A stretch of 64,000 nt of DNA, from the NCBI RefSeq assembly GCF_014190915.1, contig NZ_JACHVU010000006.1:186001-250000 (forward strand), in the 5' to 3' direction. Origin of the DNA: Mycolicibacterium iranicum (lineage in GTDB: Bacteria; Actinomycetota; Actinomycetes; Mycobacteriales; Mycobacteriaceae). This document shows positions 16,923 to 25,866 of the stretch, piece by piece; position 1 is the stretch's first letter, and the number at the start of each line of letters is the position of its first letter. The notes beneath the pieces are model-generated. The model had not been told where the DNA came from. It did no database searches and was given only the letters and a program-made list of their open reading frames with translations. Made by a program: the position numbers and the translations under genes.

Positions 16923-17814
16923 CGGTGCGGGAAGCCGTTGCCGGATCAGCGGTTGCCGGATCGTCGGTGTCGGCCTGATTCCGTTGACCGTCGGGGTTCG
17001 CGGTCACGAGCTCCACGCGTCCGAAACGGCTGGCCGCCTTGCCCACCAGCGCGACCCGCAGGTCGCCGTCGGCCGCCTGGCGTCCATCGCCGGCGTCGCG
17101 AGGGGGGTTCGCCGGGGCACCGTCGGGAGCACTGTCGGGGGCGGTGGTGTCACGGCAGATCAGGACCCCGTGGCGTGCCCGGACAGCCATGGGTCCGCTG
17201 TCGGTGGAGAACACGGCGCCCACGACCACACCCTCCTCGAAGACCAGGCGGTCGAATCCTGACACCGGATACGGGGTGATGTCGCGTTCCAGCGCTGCGT
17301 CGGCCAGCCAGTCGCGGACCGAACTCAGTGACGGCCGTGCATCCGAGGGCAACGAACCGAATTCGGCGACGGTGAACAGTTCCCCCTCCCCGCGGTCGAC
17401 CAGCGTGGAGGTCCAGTCGGTCACCTGGGTGTAGAGGTAGCCCGAGGGCGACGGAATGCAGCGGGCGGCCCAGTCCCGCAGCCGCCAACCCTCGAAGGGC
17501 GGAATCGGCCGTCGTCGGGGACGGATCGGCTCTCCTTCGGGGCGGACGGGCACGTCGGCCTCACGCCGCACCAGCCCCGCGACGTCGATGTCGTCGGTCA
17601 ACCGGGCGAGATAGCCATCGGTCAATTCGTCGCCGGTCGGGACGAACCACGATGTGTGAGTGGCCATCTCGGTAGATCGTGCGACGGCGGGAAGACCCGC
17701 GAGGAAGACCTCGCCGTCCGCGTCGACGGTCGAGATCGCGGTCGCGAACCCCGCCGCGGCACTGTCGGTGCACACGACGTCGACTTCGTCGTCCCAGTCG
17801 GGTTCACAGAGCAC
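16909..17814 (-). CDS. Conserved-type protein resembling a degenerate FAD-binding dehydrogenase
   Basis: 301 residues. The N-terminus DEVDVVCTDSAAAGFATAIS keeps the strand-turn-helix pattern of fumarate reductase/KstD-type flavoproteins (usually VVVGSGAAGLAAA), but the glycines of the GxGxxG loop are lost (CTDSAAA), so FAD binding at the usual site is doubtful. FEEGVVVGAVFSTDSGPM matches the segment where these enzymes carry an FAD-domain beta-hairpin. The protein is about half of the usual length, and its C-terminus is Asp/Ala/Thr-rich and low in complexity. The 3' end overlaps dcpA by 14 bp, convergent. It may be a regulatory or vestigial relative; its function is not known. Confidence 0.65.
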   Translation of the reverse strand: MLCEPDWDDEVDVVCTDSAAAGFATAISTVDADGEVFLAGLPAVARSTEMATHTSWFVPTGDELTDGYLARLTDDIDVAGLVRREADVPVRPEGEPIRPRRRPIPPFEGWRLRDWAARCIPSPSGYLYTQVTDWTSTLVDRGEGELFTVAEFGSLPSDARPSLSSVRDWLADAALERDITPYPVSGFDRLVFEEGVVVGAVFSTDSGPMAVRARHGVLICRDTTAPDSAPDGAPANPPRDAGDGRQAADGDLRVALVGKAASRFGRVELVTANPDGQRNQADTDDPATADPATASRTVTTW

Positions 17815-18030
17815 GATGTACTGCCTCGCATCGAATCGGATCGGCCGGAGTCGGAGCTTCTCGGCCGCTAAAGGCTATGGCATGCGGGAACGGGATCAAA
17901 ACACGGCGTACGCAGGCACGTGACACGGCCGGCGTTCGCTGGTGACAGTGCCGTCCGGCACACCCAGGCTGGCGTCCACTTAACTAACTAGGTTTACTGT
18001 GTGTCTGACGCCCGTCGTAAGGAGACAGTG

Positions 18031-19263
18031 ATGGACCTGGAGTGGTCGGCGACCGACCTTGAGTTCCGCGATGAGGTGCGGGCATTCCTCGACGACAGAC
18101 TGACCCCGGAACTGCGGCGCGCAGGTCGCCTCATGACCAGCGTGTACGCCGACCACGAGGCGAGCATGCGGTGGCAGCAGATCCTGCACGAGCGGGGCTG
18201 GGCGGCTCCGGCGTGGCCGGTCGCCCACGGGGGCTGCGACTGGAGCCTGACGCAGCACTACATCTTCAGCCGCGAATCGACCCTGGCCGGAGCGCCGTCT
18301 CTGTCTCCGATGGGCATCAGGATGGTGGCCCACGCGATCATCAAGTTCGGCAGCGACGAGCAGAAGAACTACTTCCTACCCCGGATACTCACCGGCGAGG
18401 TCTTCTTCTGCCAGGGCTACTCCGAGCCGGAGGCCGGTTCCGATCTGGCCGCGTTGTCGATGGCCGCCCGCGACGACGCCGATCACCTCGTCTGCACCGG
18501 CAGCAAGATCTGGACCACGCACGCCCAGGAAGCCAACTGGATGTTCGCCCTGGTGCGCACCACCCGGTCGGAAAAGAAGCAGCGCGGGATCACCTTCGTC
18601 CTCATCGACATGTCCTCGCCGGGCATCGAGATCCGCCCGCTGGTCATGACCTCCGGCGAGGAGGTGCAGAACCAGGTCTTCTTCGACGACGTGCGCGTCC
18701 CCAAGACCAATGTGATCGGTGAGATCGACGACGGCTGGACCGTCGCCAAGTACCTCCTCGAGTTCGAACGCGGCGGCGGCTCGTCCGCGCCGGCACTGCA
18801 GGTGATGGCCGAAGAGATCGCCACCGTCGCCGCCGGCCAACCCGGCCCGAACGGTGGAGGGCTCCTCGACGATCCCGCGTTCGCCCGCAAGCTCGCCGAT
18901 GCACGCATCCGCACCGACGTGCTGGAGATCCTCGAATACCAGGTCCTCGCCGTCGTCGCGCAGGGGGGCAACCCCGGCGCGAAATCCTCCATGCTCAAGG
19001 TGCTGGGCACCGAGTTGAGCCAGACGATCACCGAACTGGCGATGGAGGCCGCCGGACCGCGGGGCCGGGTGTACCAGCCGCATGCGACGTGCCCGGGGGG
19101 CCCGATCGCCGATTTCGAACCGCCCGCAGGGGAGTACGTGAGCGGCGAACCGTGGCAGGCGGTCGCACCGCTGCGGTACTTCAACGACCGAGCCGGATCG
19201 ATCTACGCCGGCAGCAACGAAATTCAGCGCAACATCCTCGCCAAAGCTGCATTGGGGCTCTAG
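18031..19263 (+). CDS. Acyl-CoA dehydrogenase, FadE17-like subunit
   Basis: 410 residues from ATG 18031, chosen because AAGGAG precedes it; a GTG at 18001 would place that ribosome site inside the gene. It shows the ACAD FAD strand QGYSEPEAGSDLAAL and the C-terminal segment IYAGSNEIQRNIL, where Ala stands in place of the usual catalytic Glu (YEG in single-type enzymes). That is usual in actinobacterial two-subunit ACADs such as FadE17/FadE18 and the cholesterol side-chain FadEs, where the base lies elsewhere. The partner gene begins at the next base after the stop. An AT-rich stretch TTAACTAACTAGGTTTACT at 17979-17997 probably holds the promoter. Confidence 0.92.
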   Translation: MDLEWSATDLEFRDEVRAFLDDRLTPELRRAGRLMTSVYADHEASMRWQQILHERGWAAPAWPVAHGGCDWSLTQHYIFSRESTLAGAPSLSPMGIRMVAHAIIKFGSDEQKNYFLPRILTGEVFFCQGYSEPEAGSDLAALSMAARDDADHLVCTGSKIWTTHAQEANWMFALVRTTRSEKKQRGITFVLIDMSSPGIEIRPLVMTSGEEVQNQVFFDDVRVPKTNVIGEIDDGWTVAKYLLEFERGGGSSAPALQVMAEEIATVAAGQPGPNGGGLLDDPAFARKLADARIRTDVLEILEYQVLAVVAQGGNPGAKSSMLKVLGTELSQTITELAMEAAGPRGRVYQPHATCPGGPIADFEPPAGEYVSGEPWQAVAPLRYFNDRAGSIYAGSNEIQRNILAKAALGL

Positions 19264-20406
19264 ATGGACTTCACACTCAACGACGAACAAGAGCTGCTGC
19301 GCGGGGGGCTCACCAGGTTCCTCGCCACCCGCTACGACCTCGAGAAGAGTCGCGCCGCAGCCAAATCGGGTCCCGGATGGCAGCCCGACATCTGGCGCGC
19401 CTTCGCCGAGGAGCTCGGCATCCTGGGTGCGGCACTGCCCGAGGAGAGCGGCGGCATCGGCGGCGGCCCCGTGGAGATGATGCTGATCGCCGAGGCGCTG
19501 GGACATGCCCTGGTGATCGAGCCTTACGTGGACACCGCCGTGGTCGCGGCGGGGCTGCTGCGGCGTGGAGGCGGCGACGTCGCCGCCGCGCTCCTGGAAC
19601 AGATCGTGGCGGGGACCGCCATCGTCTCGCTGGCTGCCACAGAGCCGACATCGGGCGAGTTCTGGCAGGACGTGCGCACCACCGCGACCCGTGACGGCGA
19701 CACCTGGGTGCTGTCCGGTGAGAAGATCGTGTCGGCCGGCACCCCGCTGGCCGGCCACGTACTCGTCACCGCACGCACGTCGGGCGAACCCGCCGGCACC
19801 GACGGCATCTCGCTGTTCCTGATCGAGATCAGCAGCGCGTCAGAGGGTTTCGAACTCCACAACTACCGCACCGTCGACGACCGGCGCGCATCGGACATCG
19901 TTCTCGACGGCCTGAGGCTGCCCGGGTCGGCGCTGATCGGCGCCGAGGGAGGCGCCTGGCCGTCGCTCGCGCAGGCCAGGGACGAAGGCGCCGCGGCGAT
20001 CAGCGCCGAGGCCGTCGGCTGTATGCGCAAGGTGCTCGCCGACACCGTCGAGTACTGCAAGCAGCGTCAGCAGTTCGGCCAGCCCATCGGTAGCTTCCAG
20101 GTGCTGCAGCACCGCATGGTCGACATGTACATGGAGGTCGAACAGGCAGCCGCCGCAGTGCTTCTGGCGATCCTCAAGCTCGACGGCGAGGAGGCCGACC
20201 GCGCGAAAGCGGTGTCGGCGGCCAAGGCGACCGTGGGCCGCGCCGCGCAGTTCGTCGGCCAGCAGGCCGTCCAGCTGCACGGCGGCATGGGCATGACCGA
20301 GGAACTGGCGATCGGGCACTACTTCAAGCGGTTGACCGCGCTGCAGTTCGAGTTCGGCTCGACAGACCACCACATCGCCCGGTACGGACGCCTCACCACC
20401 GGGTGA
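19264..20406 (+). CDS. Acyl-CoA dehydrogenase, FadE18-like partner subunit
   Basis: 380 residues; ATG directly follows the TAG of the previous gene, so translation is coupled. The fold is ACAD, but the FAD-strand motif is altered (SLAATEPTSGEFW) and the C-terminal end reads LQFEFGSTDHH, without a YEGT-type catalytic Glu. This is the pattern of the second chain in alpha2-beta2 ACADs (Rv1933c, FadE18 type). One active site per heterodimer is expected. The size of the pocket in this class allows sterol- or polycyclic-CoA substrates, so a role in steroid or terpenoid degradation is possible. That is family knowledge and not seen directly. Confidence 0.9.
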   Translation: MDFTLNDEQELLRGGLTRFLATRYDLEKSRAAAKSGPGWQPDIWRAFAEELGILGAALPEESGGIGGGPVEMMLIAEALGHALVIEPYVDTAVVAAGLLRRGGGDVAAALLEQIVAGTAIVSLAATEPTSGEFWQDVRTTATRDGDTWVLSGEKIVSAGTPLAGHVLVTARTSGEPAGTDGISLFLIEISSASEGFELHNYRTVDDRRASDIVLDGLRLPGSALIGAEGGAWPSLAQARDEGAAAISAEAVGCMRKVLADTVEYCKQRQQFGQPIGSFQVLQHRMVDMYMEVEQAAAAVLLAILKLDGEEADRAKAVSAAKATVGRAAQFVGQQAVQLHGGMGMTEELAIGHYFKRLTALQFEFGSTDHHIARYGRLTTG

Positions 20407-20412
20407 GGGCTG

Positions 20413-21297
20413 TCACGTCCTCGCGACGATCACCGGTGTGCGGGCCGACTGGACCACCTGGGAGCCGACCGACCCGAGCAGCATGCCGGCGAACCCACCC
20501 CGGCCGTGGCTGCCCACCACCACCAGCTGGGCCCGCTCCCCCTCTTCCAGCAGCCGACGGGCAGGCTGGTCGCGGCAGACCACGCGCCGCACGGTGACGT
20601 CGGGGTAGCGCTCCTGCCAGCCCGCGAGCCGCTCGGCCAGGAGCATGTCCTCTTCGGGCTGAACCTCGGTCCACCCCATGTCGGGCAGTTCGTATCCGGC
20701 GTCGCTCCAGGTGTGCACGGCGACCACGTCGACGCCCCTCCGGGACGCCTCGTCGAACGCGATCGCGGTCGCGCGCTCGGAGGCGGGCGAGCCGTCGATG
20801 CCGACGACGACCGGAGCCTGCGCGGGGTGCGGGATCAGAGGATCCTCGTCGCGGATCACCGCGACGGGACAGCGGGCGTGATGCACCACGCCGGAGCTGA
20901 CGGATCCGAGCAGGCGACGCTCCCACTTCCCCACCCCGCGACTACCCACCACGATCATGTCGGCGTCGTCTGACAGCTCGGCCAGCACCTGAACCGCCTG
21001 GCCGGACACGACCCGGTCCGTCACCGCCGGCAGCGGGGTATCCACGGTCGCCGCGTCGACGACAGCTCGGGCGTCTGCGAGAATCCTTGCGGCCTCCTGC
21101 TTCTCGTCCTCGTAGAAGGCGGCGGGCAGCGGCACCTGTATCCAGGACTGCACCGCGGCACTCGGTAGGACGTAGACCAGCGTCAGCGGAGCGCGGCGCA
21201 TGCCCGCATCGCGGGCGGCCCAGTCGACGGCCACTCGCGAGGCAGCCGAGCCGTCCACTCCGACGACGATGCCGAGGGACTTCGATGGGGTGGACAT
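20413..21297 (-). CDS. Universal stress protein, tandem UspA domains
   Basis: 294 residues made of two Usp domains (about 8-148 and 158-294). Each ends with the ATP-binding loop G-x2-G-x9-G-S: VGSRGVGKWERRLLGSV and VGSHGRGGFAGMLLGSV. It resembles the ATP-binding tandem Usp proteins of the M. tuberculosis dormancy regulon (Rv2623, Rv1996 types). GAGGAG precedes ATG 21297 and a CGATAGTG -10-like element lies upstream. A strong DosR/DevR box is centred about 90 bp before the start, so it is very likely induced by hypoxia or nitric oxide. It acts in the cytoplasm; targets are unknown. Confidence 0.94.
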   Translation of the reverse strand: MSTPSKSLGIVVGVDGSAASRVAVDWAARDAGMRRAPLTLVYVLPSAAVQSWIQVPLPAAFYEDEKQEAARILADARAVVDAATVDTPLPAVTDRVVSGQAVQVLAELSDDADMIVVGSRGVGKWERRLLGSVSSGVVHHARCPVAVIRDEDPLIPHPAQAPVVVGIDGSPASERATAIAFDEASRRGVDVVAVHTWSDAGYELPDMGWTEVQPEEDMLLAERLAGWQERYPDVTVRRVVCRDQPARRLLEEGERAQLVVVGSHGRGGFAGMLLGSVGSQVVQSARTPVIVART

Positions 21298-21376
21298 ATC
21301 GCACTCCTCACGTCGATCTGCACTATCGACGCTAGCCCCGTATCGGGACGAGAGTAAGTGGCGGCGGTCCCGTATT

Positions 21377-21396
21377 GCGGGGACTTAAGTCCTCTC
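21377..21396 (-). promoter_or_regulatory. DosR (DevR) binding box, with a weaker second box
   Basis: The core GGACTTAAGTCC (21381-21392) is a perfect palindrome, and 15 of 20 positions match the known DosR consensus TTSGGGACTWWAGTCCCSAA. A second weaker match with CGGGAC and AGT at the right spacing lies at 21342-21361, nearer the stress-protein start. Two boxes upstream of a Usp gene is the usual dormancy-regulon arrangement. Confidence 0.8.
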
Positions 21397-21430
21397 GACG
21401 ACCTCGCCGCAAGACCGGCGTGGCGCCCCG

Positions 21431-22546
21431 TCAGCGCACCGCGGTGGGGGCATCCGCGACCCGAACGAGGGCGACCTCGGGTCGCGACGGAACCGCCTCG
21501 GCCAGGAACCACCGGAAGGCGAGGTTGCCGCGCGGATAATCCAGTGTGGTCACAGAATTCGGGTGTTCGGTCATCCCGCGGGACACGACGACGGTGACCG
21601 ATCCATCGCTGTTGGGCACCGCGGTGGAACCGTTGACCGAACTGCGCGCGTCGGAAACGCCCGGGACCGCCATGAACTGGTTCCACACCACGAGGTTCCA
21701 GAAGCGGCACCTCGGAGGCCGGTGGGTGATCACCAGGGCTTCGTCCTCGGCCAGATCGAAGCTGCCGTAGGAATAGCACGCGTCGCGGGCCGACCACCCG
21801 AAGTTCGCATCCGGCACCTGGTACGGGTCGGCGAAATCGTTGGCCGCCATCGATGTCTCGTGTCCCAGGTTGTGCAGGTCGGCGTTCTTCACCCCCACCG
21901 ACAACGGCAGGATGGCGAACATGGTGCGCAGCCATGCCGCACTGGCCCGCAGCGCCGCGGCGGTCTCGGCTTCGCCGTGACGGAACGGCTCGGGGGGATC
22001 GAGAGCCTCGATCCGCCAGGTGGCCGGCCGGCCCACCAACGGATCGGCCTGGTAGTCGCGCGTCATCAACACCGCGGCGTCCGGTTCGGGCCCGAAATCG
22101 AAGGTGAAGTCCCCGTTGTCGTCGATGTCGAGATCGTCGTCGCGCAGGATCGCGACGATCCGGTCGGACCAGGCGCCGGGGGCGGGTTCGTTATAGGCGG
22201 TCACCGAGAAGTACACGCTGTCACCGCGATTCCCGCTGATGCGATAGCGACGGGCGGGGTCGACGGGGCACATGTAGTAGAGGGCGTCGGTGTTGTCCCC
22301 GCCCCACCGGCGGTCCGGCCGGAAGGGCGAATTGACCTCGAGCCAGCGGGGGCGGCTGCGGTCGGCGAACAGATAGGTGTCGAGCGCGACGCCGAGGGTC
22401 GTCGCGATCATGCGATAGCCGTCGGCGATGTGGCGGTCGTCGGTCACGGCCTTCGGACCGGTCATGAACGATTCGTCGAGGCCGCGCAAGGTGTCGAGCA
22501 ACTCGCGCCATGCCGCGGTGGCCTGATGGGACCCGGTGTCGGTCAT
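21431..22546 (-). CDS. DUF1214 domain protein
   Basis: 371 residues from ATG 22546, which overlaps the TetR stop as ATGA and has AAGGGA upstream. The C-terminal half carries the DUF1214 pattern: YSYGSFDLAEDEALVITHRPP, then FWNLVVWNQFM and a terminal beta-rich segment DGSVTVVVSRGM. No signal peptide or membrane span, so it is predicted to be cytoplasmic, unlike the secreted DUF1214 protein at 45794. The molecular function of the family is unknown; in actinobacteria it often lies with steroid or lipid catabolic genes. It is co-transcribed with the TetR regulator and divergent from a sulfotransferase-like gene, a pairing repeated at 32-34 kb. Confidence 0.88.
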   Translation of the reverse strand: MTDTGSHQATAAWRELLDTLRGLDESFMTGPKAVTDDRHIADGYRMIATTLGVALDTYLFADRSRPRWLEVNSPFRPDRRWGGDNTDALYYMCPVDPARRYRISGNRGDSVYFSVTAYNEPAPGAWSDRIVAILRDDDLDIDDNGDFTFDFGPEPDAAVLMTRDYQADPLVGRPATWRIEALDPPEPFRHGEAETAAALRASAAWLRTMFAILPLSVGVKNADLHNLGHETSMAANDFADPYQVPDANFGWSARDACYSYGSFDLAEDEALVITHRPPRCRFWNLVVWNQFMAVPGVSDARSSVNGSTAVPNSDGSVTVVVSRGMTEHPNSVTTLDYPRGNLAFRWFLAEAVPSRPEVALVRVADAPTAVR

Positions 22547-23118
22547 GCGCTGATTCCCTTCGTGATGAGGCGTGCGGTCTGGTCGATCCATGCGTCGTCG
22601 ACGTCACCTCCGCGGGTGATCAACGCCAGCAACGTCATTCCCGCGACGGCTTCGGCGAGCTCGGCGGCGGTGACGTCCTCGCGAACCTCGCCGCGCTCGA
22701 CCGCCGAGGTGAGGTAGCCGCTGAGGCCCTGTACGAGAATGTCGCCGAAGCGTTCGAGCAACGCGGTGTGCAGCGTGGGATCCGACGCCATCTCGCCGAC
22801 GAGCCCGGGAAGCGCGGCGCGCGCTGCCGGGGTGCTCAGGACCGCCAGGGTGCGGCGGATCATCTCGTGCACATCACCCTGCAGCGACCCCGTCTCGGGG
22901 AGCACCATGGTGGCGTCGATCGGGAAGACCGCCTCGTGGACGAGGTGCGCCTTGCCGCGCCAGCGTCGATAGATCGCCGGCTTACTGGTCCCCGCCCGCG
23001 ACGCGATCAGGTCCAGGGAAAGCTCCCCGTAGGAGCATTCGTCGAGCAGTTCGGCGGTCACCCGCAGCACCGCCTCGTCGATCGCTCTGTTTCTCGGTCG
23101 TCCTGCCTCTGTCGCCAT
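22543..23118 (-). CDS. TetR family regulator
   Basis: 191 residues from ATG 23118 (MATEAGRPRNRAIDE); the frame extends further upstream but would run into the divergent gene. The helix-turn-helix is typical: AVLRVTAELLDECSYGELSLDLIASRAGTSKPAIYRRW (residues about 14-51). The C-terminal ligand domain is variable. The start codon lies at the edge of TTACGATACTGAGAGTAA, a likely autoregulatory operator, and only 28 bp separate it from the divergent sulfotransferase-like gene. It presumably controls both that gene and the downstream DUF1214 gene. Confidence 0.92.
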   Translation of the reverse strand: MATEAGRPRNRAIDEAVLRVTAELLDECSYGELSLDLIASRAGTSKPAIYRRWRGKAHLVHEAVFPIDATMVLPETGSLQGDVHEMIRRTLAVLSTPAARAALPGLVGEMASDPTLHTALLERFGDILVQGLSGYLTSAVERGEVREDVTAAELAEAVAGMTLLALITRGGDVDDAWIDQTARLITKGISA

Positions 23119-23135
23119 TACGATACTGAGAGTAA
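23118..23135. promoter_or_regulatory. Putative TetR operator between divergent genes
   Basis: TTAC-GATACTGAGA-GTAA, with 4-bp outer arms and partial inner symmetry. It fills most of the 28 bp between the start codons of the TetR gene and the sulfotransferase-like gene. The tight spacing suggests leaderless or nearly leaderless transcripts in at least one direction. Confidence 0.4.
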
Positions 23136-23146
23136 CATAACGCCGT

Positions 23147-24391
23147 GTGACGGACACCACAGACGGTCTGGTCTTCCTCGACGATCTCGCCTCGCCGCGG
23201 TACAGCCCTGAGGCGCAACAACTTCGGGCCGCGATGGCCGGCATCGCCGACGCTTGTCCACTCGACGGCGACGTGCTGCACGAGAGGGCACGCGACGCGA
23301 CCGGCCTGACCGACTTCGGACCCGAGGACTACCGCGAGCGTCTCGACCGCTACCTGGCGGAGTTGCGGGACATCGACATGCACGCACCGGGTGTCGTGAA
23401 CTTCCACATGCAGCTGCTGCAGTGGCTCAAGAACCGGCTGCTGCTGGCCGACCTGCTCGCCCGGCATCCCGAGATCCACGACATCGAGCTGCTGGCGCCG
23501 GTGGTGATCGCCGGCCTCCCCCGCTCCGGCACGACGCACCTGCACAATCTGCTGGCCGCGGCGAAGACCTTCCGCAGCCTGCCGTACTGGGAGAGCGTCG
23601 AGCCGTTCCCACTACCGGCCGAGGCCGGCCTCACGCCGGATCCGAGGATCGCCCGGATGGACATCGCGGTGCAGACGATGGACCTGTTGATGCCGCACTT
23701 CGCCCTCATGCACGAGATGACGACCGACCATGTGCACGAGGAGATTCAGCTGCTGGCCAACGACTTCTCGACGATGCTGATGGAGACGCTGGCCCACGTG
23801 CCGCGTTGGACCGACTACTACTGGTCGCGGGATCAGACGTCCACCTACGAGTACCTCGTCACCCAGCTGAAGGCGTTGCAGTTCCTGCGTGGGGGTGGGC
23901 GCTGGGTGCTGAAGTCCCCGCAGCACCTCGGCCAGTTGCCGGTGCTGAACCGCGTCATGCCGGAGGCCCTGGTCGTGTTCACCCATCGCGACCCGGTGCC
24001 CGTCGCACTCTCGATGATCGCCATGGTCACCTACTCCGAACGCATGCACCGCGACACCGTCGACGTCCCCACGGTCGCGGCCGCCTGGGTCGATCGCCTG
24101 GAGAAACTCCTGGGGGCATGCGTCCGCGACCGTGACCGCATTCCCGACGATCGCTCGATCGACATCCGGTTCGACGACTTCATGGGCGACGAGATGGGTG
24201 TTGCCGAATCCGTCTATCGCCTCACCGGCACCCCGTTCGACGAGGGGTCCCGCTCCTCGATCGAGGCGTACCTGCAGGGCCACCGGCGCGGACGGCACGG
24301 TCGGGTCCACACCGACGCAGAGATGTTCGGACTCGATCCTGCAGAGCTGCGTGCGCGCTTCGCGCCCTACACGACACGATTTCTCAGCTGA
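23147..24391 (+). CDS. Sulfotransferase family protein
   Basis: 414 residues from GTG 23147. The PAPS 5'-phosphosulfate loop is clear, VIAGLPRSGTTHLHNLL (about residues 120-136), followed by a 3'-phosphate-binding region (VVFTHRDPVPVALSMIAM) and a conserved KSPQHLGQLPVL segment. This belongs to the large actinobacterial sulfotransferase_3 type group, most members of which have no known acceptor. It may sulfate a lipid or sterol, or may use the fold for another purpose. The regulation is probably shared with the divergent TetR gene. The 3' end overlaps the convergent phosphatase by 8 bp. Confidence 0.88.
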   Translation: MTDTTDGLVFLDDLASPRYSPEAQQLRAAMAGIADACPLDGDVLHERARDATGLTDFGPEDYRERLDRYLAELRDIDMHAPGVVNFHMQLLQWLKNRLLLADLLARHPEIHDIELLAPVVIAGLPRSGTTHLHNLLAAAKTFRSLPYWESVEPFPLPAEAGLTPDPRIARMDIAVQTMDLLMPHFALMHEMTTDHVHEEIQLLANDFSTMLMETLAHVPRWTDYYWSRDQTSTYEYLVTQLKALQFLRGGGRWVLKSPQHLGQLPVLNRVMPEALVVFTHRDPVPVALSMIAMVTYSERMHRDTVDVPTVAAAWVDRLEKLLGACVRDRDRIPDDRSIDIRFDDFMGDEMGVAESVYRLTGTPFDEGSRSSIEAYLQGHRRGRHGRVHTDAEMFGLDPAELRARFAPYTTRFLS

Positions 24392-25160
24392 CCCCACCCA
24401 GACGGTCCAGTTCCACCACGAGCGGACGGTGATCGGAGATCGGCAGCTCGGGCGTCTCGCAGACGCTCACCGACAGCGCCGGATCGTCGGTCAGCACGTG
24501 GTCGAGCTGTCTGGTGGGCCGCTCGGCGGGGAAGGTCGGCGCCGAGGCCAACGGGCGCAGCCTCGACCAGCGGCTCGCCGGCACCGCGGACATGTTCAGG
24601 TCGCCGGTCAGGATCCGCGGCCATGGCATCCCCCGGACGTCGCGCATCAGACGGTGCAGCTGGACGCGGTTCCAGCCGGGTACGAACGACAGATGGGTGT
24701 TGACCACGGTGAGGGCGCCCAGTGGCGTGTCGAACTGACCGACGACGGCGGCCCGGGGCTCTTCATGGACCACGATGACCTTGCCGGGCTCTCGCAGATA
24801 GAGCGGGAAGCGGAACGGAATCCGCGGCAACCGCAAGACCTGCCAGTTCAGCGCGGGATAGCGCGAGAGCAGCGCAACGCCATAACCGGCGGTGCCGGGC
24901 TGTTCCTCACCCGTGGCCGCCATCCACGTCGCGCCCGGCGTTCCGGCGATCGCGGCCACGAACCGGTGGCTGCGGGCCCCCATCGCCTCGGCCGCCAGCG
25001 CGGTCAGATCGGCCAGTCCGGACCTCGCCTGGATCGAGTCCACCTCCTGCAGTGCCAGGATGTCGGCGTCCAACCTGGAGATACAGTCGGCAAAACGGTC
25101 CAGGTCAACTCCGTCGCCGGGTGTTCGCCCGTGCAGGATGTTGAAGGTCACCAGCTTCAT
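24384..25160 (-). CDS. Endonuclease/exonuclease/phosphatase (EEP) family protein
   Basis: 258 residues from ATG 25160. The metal and phosphate motifs of the family are all present: TFNILHGR at the N-terminus, ADILALQEVD, VVNTHLSF, ILTGDLNMSA and ISDHRPLVV at the C-terminus. Without a signal peptide it should be cytoplasmic. Members hydrolyse phosphodiesters or phosphomonoesters in nucleic acids, inositol phosphates or sphingolipids; the substrate here is not known. The start codon is only 4 to 46 bp from the divergent nucleotidyltransferase start, depending on which start that gene uses. Confidence 0.9.
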   Translation of the reverse strand: MKLVTFNILHGRTPGDGVDLDRFADCISRLDADILALQEVDSIQARSGLADLTALAAEAMGARSHRFVAAIAGTPGATWMAATGEEQPGTAGYGVALLSRYPALNWQVLRLPRIPFRFPLYLREPGKVIVVHEEPRAAVVGQFDTPLGALTVVNTHLSFVPGWNRVQLHRLMRDVRGMPWPRILTGDLNMSAVPASRWSRLRPLASAPTFPAERPTRQLDHVLTDDPALSVSVCETPELPISDHRPLVVELDRLGGVS

Positions 25161-25206
25161 GGGTATGCAACTACCCACCCTGCGACAGGAACCAACGGTG
25201 GTACGG

Positions 25207-25773
25207 ATGTCCCATGACGATCTGCGCGAGGCGCTGAAGCGCGCCGCGTCGGCGCTCAAAGCCGACGGTCCGCCGTTTGCGCTGGCCGGAAGCTATGCCC
25301 TGTGGGTGCACGGCGGCCCCGAACCCGACCACGATGTCGACTTCGTGGTCTCCGAGGACGACACCGAGGCCGCCGCAGCCACACTGTCGAAGGCAGGATT
25401 CGACATCCGCAGGCCGCCGGAGGAATGGCTGTTCAAAGCGGCCCTGGCCGTCGACGGCCCGGTGCTGGTGGACGTGCTGCACCAGATCAACCGGGTGCCC
25501 GTGGATGCGGCGCTGCTGGGCCGTGCCGTCGAGCAGGACGTGCTGGCCCTGTCCATCCCGGTGCTGTCGGCGACCGAGGTGATGACGCAGAAGCTGCGCG
25601 CACTCCACGAACACCACTGCGATTTCGCCAAGCTGCTGCCCGCGGTGCGCGCCGTTCGCGAACAGCTCGACTGGCCGCAGATGCGGGACCTGACCTCACA
25701 CAATCCGTTCGCCACCGCGTTCCTGTCCCTATGTGACAGCCTGGGGATCTCCGACGGGCCTCAAACCGCCTGA
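25207..25773 (+). CDS. Nucleotidyltransferase (MNT / AbiEii-like fold)
   Basis: 188 residues from ATG 25207; ATG 25165 is an in-frame alternative (MQLPTLRQEP) and neither has a strong ribosome site. The DNA polymerase beta-type nucleotidyltransferase core is visible as GSYALWVHGG followed by DHDVDFVV, with two metal-binding Asp residues. The C-terminal half (SATEVMTQKLRALHEHHCDF) resembles AbiEii/AbiGii-type toxins and related house-keeping transferases. No AbiEi-like antitoxin gene is adjacent, so a toxin role is doubtful. Confidence 0.78.
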   Translation: MSHDDLREALKRAASALKADGPPFALAGSYALWVHGGPEPDHDVDFVVSEDDTEAAAATLSKAGFDIRRPPEEWLFKAALAVDGPVLVDVLHQINRVPVDAALLGRAVEQDVLALSIPVLSATEVMTQKLRALHEHHCDFAKLLPAVRAVREQLDWPQMRDLTSHNPFATAFLSLCDSLGISDGPQTA

Positions 25774-25866
25774 CAGGCAACCCGTTTGGAGCTCGAGCGC
25801 ACGGGCTGGGCAGCGCCCTGACGCACATGCCGTCCGGTGGCGACCACCGACATCAGTTCCCGCATA

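Noticed and set aside
17979..17998. AT-rich AAC-N7-GTT element before the FadE pair as a KstR sterol operator
   Set aside because: The spacing and arms do not fit the known KstR or KstR2 consensus closely enough; kept only as a promoter region.
3354..20406. One of the window's acyl-CoA dehydrogenases as the missing mbtN
   Set aside because: All four are in catabolic operons without iron boxes; two are FadE17/18-like pairs and the other two are linked with thiolase or SDR genes.
25207..25773. Nucleotidyltransferase as an AbiE-type toxin-antitoxin system
   Set aside because: No antitoxin-like gene is adjacent on either side.
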